Shown piece after piece: positions 24,623-33,106 of a stretch of 50,573 nucleotides of DNA. Made by a program: the position numbers and the translations under genes. Location of the stretch: assembly GCA_934434555.1 (NCBI GenBank), contig CAKRZX010000017.1, positions 1-50,573 of the forward strand. Reading direction: 5' to 3'. Below the pieces are notes generated by a model. That model was not told the DNA's origin. It saw only the letters and a list, made by a program, of their open reading frames with translations, and ran no database searches. This stretch comes from an uncultured Clostridia bacterium. Lineage in GTDB: Bacteria; Bacillota; Clostridia; Christensenellales; QALW01. Position 1 is the first letter of the stretch. Every line of letters begins with the position of its first letter.

Positions 24623-24650
24623 AGAATTTCACCTCGATAAAATTCTGTGC
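24611..24650 (-). terminator. Terminator overlapping the DUF2953 start
   Basis: An 11-bp perfect stem (GCACAGAATTT/AAATTCTGTGC) with a 10-nt loop is followed by TTTATTTTTT on the minus strand. It lies past the GH36-like gene stop at 24668. The loop carries the GAGGTG ribosome site and the right arm the GTG start of the next gene. Confidence 0.75.
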
Positions 24651-24667
24651 ATAATTTATTTTTTTAT

Positions 24668-26740
24668 TCAGTTAACATTTATAAATTCATCTTTTTTTAC
24701 TTTTACGGAATTTATCTTTCCGTTTTCACAGGTAAGCAGAGTGCCGTCGTCAAGAGCGGTAATGCCGTCTTTATCCTGCCTGATTCCGCCGAAGGTCATA
24801 TACTTTTCCTTTAAGCCTATAACCGCCCTGTTGTCTTTAACGGGACAGATTATATAAAGCCTGAAATCATCGCGGTTATTAAGCGTAACGTTTATGCTTT
24901 CGCCGCGTTTAACGTGTGTTGCGGTTTCATTAAACCAGTCATAAAGCACATATTCGTCTCCGTCAAGTCCCGCATCAAGAGGTGAAACCGTGCCTGAAAC
25001 ACTGCCGTCCGCGCTGTCCAGATCAAACACGGCAACAACTCCGTATTTTCCGCCTGTATTAAACACCTTGAAAACTTTTTTGTTTTCTTCCGGATTTTCA
25101 AACAGGCAGTCCGCCGTGGGGCGCGCGGGATTTTTAAGCCTGATGATTCTTCCGCTTGAAAGCACGGTTGGCATAATTACGTCCTTTATGCTTCTGTTAA
25201 GTTCGTCGGACATATATATCGGTCCGCCGCTCATACTGCGCAGAACGGCATTTTTCGTCGCCTGCCCGTCGTCCGACCACCACATATCCCAGTCGCCGGT
25301 AAATATCGCGCCCTGTGTAAGGGAGTTATAACTGCACTGCAACAGGTGATGAACGAACCAGTCGCGGTTTTCCGGCTGGAAATCCCCCGAAAAGCGGTTT
25401 ACGTTGCTGTAAATCCTGTTCCACAGATTCTCAATAGGCATACCCATACAGTTTATAAGTGCGCCACCGTAATATTTCTTTGCCGCCTTTTCAATGGCAT
25501 TGTGCAGATTTTCGGCACATTCGCCTATGCTCCCTTTAAGGAACGAGAACCACTGCGTTGAGCCCTGATTGTCAACTTTGGTGAAATCGATTCCGCAATC
25601 GGAATAGAATTTATGCTGAATATCGTAGTATTTTTCGCACTTCTTCTTTTCAAATGAATGCATAAGCCGGGGCTGGTCGGGGTGGATTCCCGGAATATTG
25701 TATTCAAGCAAATCGCCGTGTTCTTTTGCAAGACTTCCGCGAGGGTCAATGCCGCTCCAATAACCGTTAATCGGGTGCCAGATACCCACTTTAAGATTGT
25801 ACTTTTCCTTTAATTCGCCCGTAATACCTTTAAGCCCCTTGGGGAATCTTTCGGGCGCCGCTTCCCAACTTTCAAGTTCGCGGGAATGCATTGTCATAAT
25901 ATCGTTCTGGGGAACGTCTCCCCACATGTCGTCAAGGATTACCCACTTTACGGGAATCTCCTTGTCCTTGAATTCCTGTGCTTTGTCAATAAGGTTTTGA
26001 TGTGTTACGAACATATGAAAAGCGTCCCACGAGCACCAGCCCAAATACTCAAATATTTCGGGATATTCTTTGTTTTTGCGCAGTTTGCCGGGTTTTTGCA
26101 TAATTTCAAGCCCGAAGCCGGCAACGGTTTCACCCAATTCATAAACGCTTTTGCCTACGCCGCCGATAAAAATGCATTCGTCGATTTTCTCCACCCTGTT
26201 GTTTGACTGCGCCCTGAGCGACGCGCCCTTTTTCTCGGGGAACATTTCGGTTTTGAAATCTCTGTGGCAGGTAGCCATAAGATACACGCACCTGTTTGAC
26301 TGGTTGAAAAACAGTCCCTGTGTGCGGGGCTTGATTTTTCCGTTTCCTATATAGGGCTTCTGCCAATAAGAGCACCGCATAAAAGCATCAATAAAGTTGC
26401 CCCTGTGGGGAAATTCAAAGTCAAAACCGAGTCCGCAAAAGGGGTCAAGATGGCATCCGTGCTGACCTTTTCCGCCCCGTCCGTCATATTCGCCGCAGGC
26501 AAACAGTGCAAAGCAGTCGCCATCCTGTTTTAATGTAAGGGTAATCCCACCCACATTGTCGCCCGAAACAAATCTTACTTCCGTTTCGCTTACACTTGCT
26601 TTTTCAAGCACTATTTTGTCTTCAAACGATGTTGCCTTGTACGCAAAAAGTCGCGGATTAAGCCAAAAAGAAATGTTTTTGAGTACTGTTTTTCCGTCAC
26701 AAACAAGATTCAAGCCGTTTTTTGCAATAAACTTATACAT
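24668..26740 (-). CDS. GH36 / Sip1-like alpha-galactosidase family protein
   Basis: A 690-aa enzyme of the Sip1/raffinose-synthase branch of GH36. An N-terminal beta-sandwich (~1-215) is followed by a TIM barrel containing LGWCSWDAFHMF (~232-243), VKWVILDDMWGD (~265-276) and DFTKVDNQG with the catalytic nucleophile Asp, then a C-terminal beta domain. VNRFSGDFQPE likely carries the acid/base. Related enzymes cleave alpha-galactosides such as raffinose. There is no signal peptide, so the substrate must be imported. It is the third gene of an operon with a glycyl radical enzyme and its activase; start codon 13 bp after the activase stop. Confidence 0.85.
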   Translation of the reverse strand: MYKFIAKNGLNLVCDGKTVLKNISFWLNPRLFAYKATSFEDKIVLEKASVSETEVRFVSGDNVGGITLTLKQDGDCFALFACGEYDGRGGKGQHGCHLDPFCGLGFDFEFPHRGNFIDAFMRCSYWQKPYIGNGKIKPRTQGLFFNQSNRCVYLMATCHRDFKTEMFPEKKGASLRAQSNNRVEKIDECIFIGGVGKSVYELGETVAGFGLEIMQKPGKLRKNKEYPEIFEYLGWCSWDAFHMFVTHQNLIDKAQEFKDKEIPVKWVILDDMWGDVPQNDIMTMHSRELESWEAAPERFPKGLKGITGELKEKYNLKVGIWHPINGYWSGIDPRGSLAKEHGDLLEYNIPGIHPDQPRLMHSFEKKKCEKYYDIQHKFYSDCGIDFTKVDNQGSTQWFSFLKGSIGECAENLHNAIEKAAKKYYGGALINCMGMPIENLWNRIYSNVNRFSGDFQPENRDWFVHHLLQCSYNSLTQGAIFTGDWDMWWSDDGQATKNAVLRSMSGGPIYMSDELNRSIKDVIMPTVLSSGRIIRLKNPARPTADCLFENPEENKKVFKVFNTGGKYGVVAVFDLDSADGSVSGTVSPLDAGLDGDEYVLYDWFNETATHVKRGESINVTLNNRDDFRLYIICPVKDNRAVIGLKEKYMTFGGIRQDKDGITALDDGTLLTCENGKINSVKVKKDEFINVN

Positions 26741-26752
26741 AAAATTCCCTTT

Positions 26753-27589
26753 CTAAAACGCTTCTGCGTGTATGCCGTTCTTTTCAAATATTCCGGTATT
26801 TTTATTAAGCGGCGCTGTTTCGTCAAAAGGCGGGTCATATTCTCTGCCCACGCTTTTGTACTTTGCGCCCGTAAGCCTGTTATAGGGAATAAGTTCGACT
26901 TTTATATTCTCTCTTCCCTTTTTTAAGAATTCCGCAATGCCGGAAAGATTTTCGTCCGTATCGGTGATTCCCGGTATAAGCGGAACGCGGAACGTGGCTT
27001 TCCTTCCACTTGAAAGTATATATCCGGCATTTTCAAGAATGATTTTATTGCTTTTGCCGGTATACTTTATATGCTCTGTTTCGTCAATAAGTTTGATATC
27101 CATAAAGATATCGTCAAGCGCGTCTATCGCCCTTATAAAATCTGCTTTATCTGCATAGCCGCAGGTTTCAACGGCCGTTTTTATATCTCCCAAAAGCGGT
27201 ATTGTTTTAAGGATAAAATCCGTGTGACAAAGCGGTTCTCCGCCCGAAAACGTCACGCCGCCTTTTTTGAGAAAATATCGGTTTTTATTAAGCGTTTCAA
27301 CGAGTTTTTCCGGCGTAAACTCTTCGCCCACCGCCCGCACACAGTTGTTAGGGCAGACTTTCACGCACACGCCAAGCCCTTTGCATTCTTCGTGGCTGCA
27401 CTTTCTTTCGCACAGCCCGCAGTGAACGCATTTACTTTCGTTTTTTGCCGTTTGTCTGAAAAACGACTGGGATTCGGGATTATGGCACCACACACACCTC
27501 ATCGGGCAGCCTTTGAAGAAAACCGTTGTTCTGAGTCCTGCGCCGTCGTGCAGAGCAAACTCTTTTATATCAAAAATAAGGTCACTCAT
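26753..27589 (-). CDS. Glycyl radical enzyme activase (radical SAM)
   Basis: A 278-aa radical-SAM protein that generates the glycyl radical on its partner enzyme. The S-adenosylmethionine cluster motif is KGCPMRCVWCHNPES (C-x3-C-x2-C). Between it and VTFSGGEPLC lies a ferredoxin-like insert with two Cys sets (CVHCGLCERKC and CKGLGVCVKVCPNNC), as in activases of dehydratase- or lyase-type glycyl radical enzymes. The ATG at 27589 overlaps the enzyme's last codons by 8 bp, with AGGA before it; a further upstream TTG is unlikely. Partner is the gene at 27582-29642. Confidence 0.93.
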   Translation of the reverse strand: MSDLIFDIKEFALHDGAGLRTTVFFKGCPMRCVWCHNPESQSFFRQTAKNESKCVHCGLCERKCSHEECKGLGVCVKVCPNNCVRAVGEEFTPEKLVETLNKNRYFLKKGGVTFSGGEPLCHTDFILKTIPLLGDIKTAVETCGYADKADFIRAIDALDDIFMDIKLIDETEHIKYTGKSNKIILENAGYILSSGRKATFRVPLIPGITDTDENLSGIAEFLKKGRENIKVELIPYNRLTGAKYKSVGREYDPPFDETAPLNKNTGIFEKNGIHAEAF

Positions 27590-29642
27590 CAAATTCCTGC
27601 CGTGCAATCAGGTGGTCCTGATATTCCTTGTCAAGTTCCACAAAATAAGCGCTCCAACCCCATATACGTACAATAAGATTGCGGTAATTTTCCGGGTGCT
27701 TCTGCGCGTCTATGAGCCTGTCGCGATTGATTGAGTTAAGCTGCAACTGGTGTCCCCCAAAAAGCACAAACTCGCGCACAAGGTCGGCAACGGTTTCTAT
27801 GCCCTCACGGCTGTCAAACACGGAAGAATGAAATTCCATTGTCAGCGGTCCGCCGTTCATAACGCGATTAAAGGGCTGTTTTGTAAACGACTGTATTACC
27901 GAGAACGGACCCTTTGACCGAACAAACAGACTGGGTGAGAAATTGGTGCCGAACGCTTCGCCTCTGTGCCTTCCGTCGGCAGAGGCGTCCACTTCCCTCG
28001 CGTGCCACAGATAGAACATTGCCGAACCCGTACCGGGCCGGAAAATGCCGCCCCGCTCGTTCTTTTTGCCCGAAAGCGCATCGGCAAAGGCGTTAAGCAG
28101 CCGACAGGAAATCTCATCGACGCTTTCGTTATTGTCGCCCATTTTCGGTTCTTCAAAACGGCAGGCGTGCAGCAATTCGGGCTGATTTGCAAAATCATTC
28201 TTAACCGCGTCAATCATCTGCTGTTTTGACGTGTCTTTATTTATAAATACCTTATCTTTTATTGCTTGCAGCGAATCGCTTGCCGTGGCAATTCCCGTAC
28301 CGTGGATACCGAAATTGTTGTACTTTCCGCCCGTTGAAATATCCCTTGCCTTTTCAATGCAGCCGTCCATAAGCACGGAATAGAACGGTGCGGGAATAAA
28401 GTACAGGTTGTGTATACCGTCGGCGATTTTCTCTGCCTGCTCTTTTACTTTGCGTTCGGTGCATTCAAGGAAATCCTCAAAAGTTTCGGCGCTTTCAAGA
28501 CAATCATACATCGCCTCCTGAACCGCTTTCGGGAACGAAAGGGCACCGATATTGTTTACGTCCATACCTACGCCCGCGATAATAAATTCCCAGCACGCCG
28601 CAACGGAATAATTCCGCGCATCGCGCAGGTCGTAACCGTGGGCAGTAAGGGCGGGAATCATAACGTCGTCGTTTGAATACTGGGGGAAGCCCAGCCCTGC
28701 TTTGGTAAGTTCGGTCGCCTCGATAAATCTTTCCCGCGGCGTATTTTTGTCTACGCGCAAATTTATTTTCGGGTCGATAAGTTTAAGCCGGCAGCTTGTT
28801 TTAAGACACAGGCTTGAAAGCAGATTGAAGGAATCCTTTCCGTTTTCGTCAACGCCGCCCAGCATCATTGACTGCCCGTTATCGCCCAACTGAACGCCCG
28901 TGTATTTGTCGTTGTCAAAATTAAACGTAAGGAAAAATTCTTCAAGCAGCGCTTCCGCCTGTTCCTGCGTAATGTTTCCCGAATCCAGGTCATTTTTAAG
29001 GTAGGGATATGCATATAAATCGAACCTGCCCACGGTATTGTGGTATTCGCCCTCCGCCCAGAGAGTGTAATGGAGAAGGCGAAAAAACTGCAATGCCTCG
29101 CGGAACGTGCGGGCGGATTTTTTCGGCACGCGGTCAAGCACGGCGGCTATATCTTCCCGTCCCTGTTTTTGCGCTTCGGCTTTATATTTATCAACAAGCA
29201 TATAAACCGATTCAATCTGCGCATTTGCGCTTTCAAGGAAAATTACGCCCTCAATATCATTTTCTTTTTTTGCCTTTTCAAGGCGGGCAAGAATATCTTC
29301 TTTTATTTTATCAAGCCCCAAAGAGAGCACCCTGCCGTAATCGGCGCAGATGTTTGAAACATACCCCAGTTCGTGAATATAGTGCGCCTGTTTTAATTCC
29401 CGCCATTCGCTTTCGGTAAAAATATCGGGCACATCGGTAACGGTGCGGACAAACACTATATTCTGCTTTTCCAGAATTACGGGTGTTTCCTGCATAAAAA
29501 TATCGTGCAGGCGCATTGCCATACGTTTTGACGGATGAATTGCCGGGTTTGTAAAATCCGACGCCGCATTTCTTTCAAAGGCATGCCTGAATTTATGGTG
29601 TGTACGTTCCAAAACCGTATTATAAAGTTCCTGATTATACAT
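27582..29642 (-). CDS. Glycyl radical enzyme of unknown substrate
   Basis: A 686-aa member of the pyruvate formate-lyase superfamily, shorter than most family members (~750-850). The active-site Cys is at ~350 in NYSVAACWEF, with Glu352 in the position seen as catalytic base in dehydratase-type enzymes. The radical Gly is at ~662 in VRIWGWSAYF. Trp next to both motifs is unusual: the common forms are CVE and R(V/I)xGY. It needs the activase encoded downstream. The substrate cannot be told from motifs. It is oxygen-sensitive if related enzymes are a guide. The operon (with a GH36-like gene) suggests a sugar or sugar-derived compound. Confidence 0.9.
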   Translation of the reverse strand: MYNQELYNTVLERTHHKFRHAFERNAASDFTNPAIHPSKRMAMRLHDIFMQETPVILEKQNIVFVRTVTDVPDIFTESEWRELKQAHYIHELGYVSNICADYGRVLSLGLDKIKEDILARLEKAKKENDIEGVIFLESANAQIESVYMLVDKYKAEAQKQGREDIAAVLDRVPKKSARTFREALQFFRLLHYTLWAEGEYHNTVGRFDLYAYPYLKNDLDSGNITQEQAEALLEEFFLTFNFDNDKYTGVQLGDNGQSMMLGGVDENGKDSFNLLSSLCLKTSCRLKLIDPKINLRVDKNTPRERFIEATELTKAGLGFPQYSNDDVMIPALTAHGYDLRDARNYSVAACWEFIIAGVGMDVNNIGALSFPKAVQEAMYDCLESAETFEDFLECTERKVKEQAEKIADGIHNLYFIPAPFYSVLMDGCIEKARDISTGGKYNNFGIHGTGIATASDSLQAIKDKVFINKDTSKQQMIDAVKNDFANQPELLHACRFEEPKMGDNNESVDEISCRLLNAFADALSGKKNERGGIFRPGTGSAMFYLWHAREVDASADGRHRGEAFGTNFSPSLFVRSKGPFSVIQSFTKQPFNRVMNGGPLTMEFHSSVFDSREGIETVADLVREFVLFGGHQLQLNSINRDRLIDAQKHPENYRNLIVRIWGWSAYFVELDKEYQDHLIARQEFDE

Positions 29643-29679
29643 TTTTATGTCCTCGCTTTTTCTTTCCGATTATTTTACC

Positions 29680-29698
29680 ACAACACCGCATATGTTGT
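29680..29698. promoter_or_regulatory. Candidate operator in the glycyl radical enzyme leader
   Basis: ACAACA and TGTTGT are perfect arms 7 bp apart, with further outer matches. They lie between the predicted start (~29733) and the start codon at 29642, where a repressor would block elongation. No regulator gene is adjacent. Confidence 0.4.
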
Positions 29699-29739
29699 AA
29701 ACATAATTCCCGCACTTCGGAAATATTTCGTCATTATAA

Positions 29740-29768
29740 ATTATATCTTTTACTCTTCAAAAAGTCAA
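29740..29768 (-). promoter_or_regulatory. Promoter of the glycyl radical enzyme operon
   Basis: TTGACT (29768-29763) and TATAAT (29745-29740) are spaced 17 bp on the minus strand. A start near 29733 leaves a ~90-nt leader with a dyad (29680-29698). Confidence 0.8.
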
Positions 29769-29837
29769 CCCCTGAAATTGAGTTTTTTCCAATAGACTTA
29801 TGCGTTTTTTACCCGTAATTATATAAAAATGAGGCAA

Positions 29838-29870
29838 AAAAGTGCAACCTCTTTTTGAGATTGCACTTTT
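29838..29870 (-). terminator. Terminator after the 227-aa lipoprotein
   Basis: AAAAGTGCAA and TTGCACTTTT form a 10-bp stem, with T's following on the minus strand. It lies 21 nt past the stop at 29891. Confidence 0.8.
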
Positions 29871-29890
29871 AATAAAATCAATTATCCGTT

Positions 29891-30574
29891 TTACTTCTCG
29901 GGAGCGTCTTCCTCGGGAACTTCGGGTGCGGGTGTTACAACTTTGCCTTGGATGTCTATGAAATTCCAGCCGTCCTGCGAGTCAACCGCACCTTCAAGAA
30001 TTTCGGTAACAACAAGCGATTTCTTAGGTTCGGCATTGCTTACATATTTAAGTGTAAGGCAAAGTTCGTCGGAAACATACAGGTCATAGTCAAACAGACC
30101 GTTCTTGTAGTGATAGTGGGTTGTCTTATGTCCTGCAACAGTTTCTTCGCCAAGATTTTCAACCTTATCGGTGCTGGTAAGCAGTTTGTTGTGAGCGGTG
30201 AAGAATCCGCGGGGGTCAGTCTGCGATTCAACCGCAAATACAGATGCATCGCCCATTGTATAGGTTTCTCCGCCGTCGGTGCTGTTAAAGTACATGCCCT
30301 GATAGCCCACCTGAACATAGTTTGTGGACTTTTCAAATGTTTCATATTGCTTGGAGCCGTCCTCTTTTTCAACATTCTCGGTTACGGTTTCGGTTACGGT
30401 GTATTTTACAACGTAATTTGAAAGTAACGTGCCGGGAATCGTGGGTGTAGGCTGTGCGGTCGCCTTAGGTGAGTTGGTTGCGCCGGGGTTTTTATCTCCG
30501 CCGCAGGCGGCAAACGAAGCAACAATCAGCGCGGCACTGAGTGCCAAGCCTATAACTTTTATAGCCTTTTTCAT
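29891..30574 (-). CDS. Lipoprotein of unknown function (227 aa)
   Basis: A signal peptide ends in the lipobox FAAC, so Cys24 is the expected lipid anchor. A short Pro/Thr-rich stretch follows (~30-48), then a beta-rich folded part (~50-210) with VVKYTVTETVTENVEKEDG and LGEETVAGHKTTHYHYKNG; the latter resembles the YkyA/outer-lipoprotein-type beta-sandwich that sees hydrophobic ligands, but this is weak. The tail is acidic. It is alone, with its own consensus promoter (30620-30648) and terminator. Extracytoplasmic, function unknown. Confidence 0.7.
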   Translation of the reverse strand: MKKAIKVIGLALSAALIVASFAACGGDKNPGATNSPKATAQPTPTIPGTLLSNYVVKYTVTETVTENVEKEDGSKQYETFEKSTNYVQVGYQGMYFNSTDGGETYTMGDASVFAVESQTDPRGFFTAHNKLLTSTDKVENLGEETVAGHKTTHYHYKNGLFDYDLYVSDELCLTLKYVSNAEPKKSLVVTEILEGAVDSQDGWNFIDIQGKVVTPAPEVPEEDAPEK

Positions 30575-30619
30575 ATTTTTCCTCCTGATTTTGCGTACAG
30601 TACGCTTTATTTCATCTAA

Positions 30620-30648
30620 ATTATATAGAATTTTGTGCGCTTTGTCAA
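30620..30648 (-). promoter_or_regulatory. Consensus promoter of the 227-aa lipoprotein
   Basis: TTGACA (30648-30643) and TATAAT (30625-30620) are spaced 17 bp on the minus strand; the start is expected near 30613. Confidence 0.85.
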
Positions 30649-30669
30649 TGCACTTTTTTATTTTATACA

Positions 30670-30688
30670 GAAAATTAAGTTAATTTTC
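30670..30688 (-). terminator. Weak hairpin at the bioY end
   Basis: GAAAATTA and TAATTTTC form an 8-bp AT-rich stem overlapping the bioY stop. The T-tract after it is poor, so it is a weak terminator at best. Confidence 0.35.
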
Positions 30689-31201
30689 ATTTTTTACGTG
30701 GGTAAGTCTTTTTTTAACCGCAAACGCAAGGAAATATGCGCCGATAAGTGACAGGATATCCTTTAACACATAGGGAAGCCACACAAGGGCAAGGGACTCA
30801 ATAACCGTGCGCCCCGTTACAAAGGCAAACTGCAAAACTCCCGCCGCATGGCAGACCGCAAGCCCGGCAATACTTAAAAGCACCGTAGGAACCGGCTTTT
30901 TACCTGCCCCGAGAAGCACCGCCATCGGAACAAAGCCGAAAATAAAGCCGCCGCTGGGACCTATAAGCACCGATACGCCGCCGGAAAACGATGAAAATAC
31001 CGGCACTCCGCAAAGCCCCAAAAGCACATAAACGCAGGTTGAAATAAGCGCCGTTTTCCATGAAAACATATATGCGCAGAACGCCACCGCAAATACCTGC
31101 ATGGTCATATTTACCCCGCCTATGGGAACGGAAAATTGTGCAAGCAGACTGATTATCGCCGCGCACAGTGCCGAATTTACTATAATTCTACTCTTTTTCA
31201 T
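30680..31201 (-). CDS. bioY: Biotin transporter BioY
   Basis: A 173-aa membrane protein with about six helices, the substrate-binding S component of ECF-type biotin uptake. GGVNMTMQVFAVAFCAYMF (~28-46), YVLLGLCGVPVFSSFSGG (~58-75) and LIGPSGGFIFGFVPMA (~79-94) are conserved pieces of BioY. It may work with shared EcfAT energy units not in this window, or alone. It overlaps birA by 14 bp and has GAGGAT before its ATG. It supplies biotin for the carboxyl carrier at 20847-21200. Confidence 0.93.
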   Translation of the reverse strand: MKKSRIIVNSALCAAIISLLAQFSVPIGGVNMTMQVFAVAFCAYMFSWKTALISTCVYVLLGLCGVPVFSSFSGGVSVLIGPSGGFIFGFVPMAVLLGAGKKPVPTVLLSIAGLAVCHAAGVLQFAFVTGRTVIESLALVWLPYVLKDILSLIGAYFLAFAVKKRLTHVKNEN

Positions 31202-32111
31202 ACTTTGTTATCCTCACTTCTCCCGAACGGAGTATTCTTTCCGTTCCGTTTTCATTTATAATAAGTCCGCAGTTTTCGTCCACGCCCAAAACAAGCGCCT
31301 GTTTTGTTTCGCCCTTTTCGGTAAATTCTATTGTTTTATTATCAAGATATGAGCGTTTGCGGTACTCGTTTATGTAAAACTCGCTTTTGCACCAGTAAAA
31401 GAATCTGTCGATAAACTCTGCGGCAAGGCGGTTTATTTCCCCGCAGGGCGATTCAAAAAGATGCCCCGCTATGTCTTTTATTTCCTCGGGCAGTTCCTGT
31501 TTATAAACATCTATTCCCACGCCCACAACTGCGTATTTCAGCGTGCCCGTTTCAACGTCGGTACCCGCCTCAGTTAAAATTCCGCACACTTTTTTGTTGT
31601 CAAGGAAAATATCGTTTACCCACTTTATTTTCGTCTGTCTGCCGGTTACATACTCTATTGCCGATGCCGCCGCCACCGCACAGGACGTGGTTATGTTAAG
31701 CGCCTTTTCCGCGTCGCCGCCGGGCCGCAGAAATATACTTATGTATATGCCCCCCGCGGGTGAAGAAAAACTTCTGCCCAGCCGCCCTTTTCCCGCAGTC
31801 TGCCTGCGGGCGATAACGATTTCGCCATTCTGGGCCGTTTCCGCTTTGCGTTTAAGATAATTATTCGTGGAATCCGTTTCGTCAAGCACGGTAACTTTCC
31901 GTTTGGTGAATTTTTCAACCGAATTCTTTGTTATAACGTCATCAAGAAGCACATAGCCGTTCTTTTCCGACTGAATATTGAACCCCTGTTTTTTTAAGGA
32001 GTTCACGTTTTTCCACACTGCGTTGCGGCTCACACCGAGTTTCTCTGCAATTTTTTCTCCCGAAACTTTTTTGCCGAAGTTTTCTTCAAGTATGTCAAGC
32101 ACGTTTTCCAT
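31188..32111 (-). CDS. birA: Biotin ligase / biotin operon regulator
   Basis: A 307-aa bifunctional protein. Residues 1-~60 form an HTH domain (EKLGVSRNAVWKNVNSLKKQ), so it can bind DNA; the ligase domain spans ~65-250 with the biotinyl-AMP loop GKGRLGRSFSSPAGG (~107-121) and KWVNDIF (~162-168), then a C-terminal domain. It joins biotin to Lys84 of the carrier subunit and, like other Group II BirA proteins, may repress bioY. Ribosome site GAGGTG. It heads the birA-bioY pair. Confidence 0.93.
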   Translation of the reverse strand: MENVLDILEENFGKKVSGEKIAEKLGVSRNAVWKNVNSLKKQGFNIQSEKNGYVLLDDVITKNSVEKFTKRKVTVLDETDSTNNYLKRKAETAQNGEIVIARRQTAGKGRLGRSFSSPAGGIYISIFLRPGGDAEKALNITTSCAVAAASAIEYVTGRQTKIKWVNDIFLDNKKVCGILTEAGTDVETGTLKYAVVGVGIDVYKQELPEEIKDIAGHLFESPCGEINRLAAEFIDRFFYWCKSEFYINEYRKRSYLDNKTIEFTEKGETKQALVLGVDENCGLIINENGTERILRSGEVRITKYEKE

Positions 32112-32160
32112 TTTGTCACCTCTTAATTTATTTTTGGTTGACGAACTTTGCCGTTTTAAG

Positions 32161-32178
32161 AGGGCTTAAAAAAGCCCC
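32161..32178 (-). terminator. Hairpin after the 249-aa lipoprotein
   Basis: GGGCTT and AAGCCC pair across a 4-nt loop, with additional G-C pairing. The T-rich tail on the minus strand is short, so strength is uncertain. Confidence 0.45.
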
Positions 32179-32186
32179 CTGAAAAA

Positions 32187-32936
32187 TCAGTCTGTAAGAT
32201 ACGGATACACCGACGCCCGATGATATGCCTCGTTATATCTGTTCTTTGCAAGTGTCTTTATTTCTTCCATAAGTTTTATGTACTCGTTTCCGCTTTCGTT
32301 GTCGGGAAACTGAAAGAAACTTACCGATTCCATCTTATTATAATACACTCTGCCGTCGTCGTCAAACAGATATTGAGGCGAACTGTGCACTGCCGAATAG
32401 AACGAAATATACGTTTCCTTTTCCGTGTAGTCCTCACCCGAATCAAACCAACAGTCGCGGTTAAACTTGAATTCCGCCTCTTTCACAAGGCTTTTCCATT
32501 TTTCAAGCAGTTCGCTTTCGCCGATAATCGCGTCCACAACGATTTTCGTCTGCCCGCCGTTGCTGAGTTTCGGCAAATCGGGCTCGTCTATAAATGTTAT
32601 GCGGACAAAAAGCATGTCGATTTCGTCAAACTCTTTCATCTGCTGCTTAAAGCGGGATTTAGCCCACTGATACGCCCTTGCTTCCGCCCTTACGGTGCTG
32701 TTCGGCTCTTCTCTTATCGTGATCCCCGTTTTCTTTTCTTCCGTTTCCGTCAGGAATTTATAATTGTATATTTCCTCGGGATTCTCGTAAAAAACGGGAA
32801 TGCTGTTGCGGCGTTCTTCCTTGGAGAGTTCCGCCGTCGGCGCGGGGCTTACTTCCGTACTTGTGCCATCTTTCTGCTCTGCGCACCCGCAAAGCAAAGT
32901 CAGGCACAGGACGGGTATAATATATTTTCCTTTCAT
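32187..32936 (-). CDS. Lipoprotein of unknown function (249 aa)
   Basis: A signal peptide (MKGKYIIPVLCLTLLCGC) ends in a lipobox with Cys18 as likely anchor. The mature part begins with a short Ser/Glu-rich linker and is mostly charged and mixed alpha/beta, containing a AYQWAKSRFKQQMKEFDEID stretch. No recognised domain. It has its own promoter (32977-33005) and ends before a hairpin. Next to birA-bioY and mrp, with no obvious functional link. Confidence 0.65.
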   Translation of the reverse strand: MKGKYIIPVLCLTLLCGCAEQKDGTSTEVSPAPTAELSKEERRNSIPVFYENPEEIYNYKFLTETEEKKTGITIREEPNSTVRAEARAYQWAKSRFKQQMKEFDEIDMLFVRITFIDEPDLPKLSNGGQTKIVVDAIIGESELLEKWKSLVKEAEFKFNRDCWFDSGEDYTEKETYISFYSAVHSSPQYLFDDDGRVYYNKMESVSFFQFPDNESGNEYIKLMEEIKTLAKNRYNEAYHRASVYPYLTD

Positions 32937-32976
32937 CTTTTCTTCCCCTCTTTTTTGAATATTTTAACAGCCTTTG

Positions 32977-33005
32977 ATAATATCATATCAGTGAAACAAA
33001 TTCAA
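32977..33005 (-). promoter_or_regulatory. Promoter of the 249-aa lipoprotein
   Basis: TTGAAT (33005-33000) and TATTAT (32982-32977) are spaced 17 bp on the minus strand. Confidence 0.6.
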
Positions 33006-33078
33006 GAATATGTGTGAAATATTTTATATATTCATTCTTATGTCAACCCAATATAATTTTAAAGGTGACACATTGTAC

Positions 33079-33106
33079 AAAAAAGAGAAACGGCGAACCG
33101 TTTCTC
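33079..33106 (-). terminator. Terminator of mrp
   Basis: GAGAAACGG and CCGTTTCTC form a 9-bp stem with the stable loop CGAA, followed by six T's on the minus strand. It overlaps the mrp stop codon. Confidence 0.9.

Noticed and set aside
27582..29642. Pyruvate formate-lyase as the product
   Set aside because: PFL has two adjacent Cys at the active site; here a single Cys is followed by Trp-Glu.
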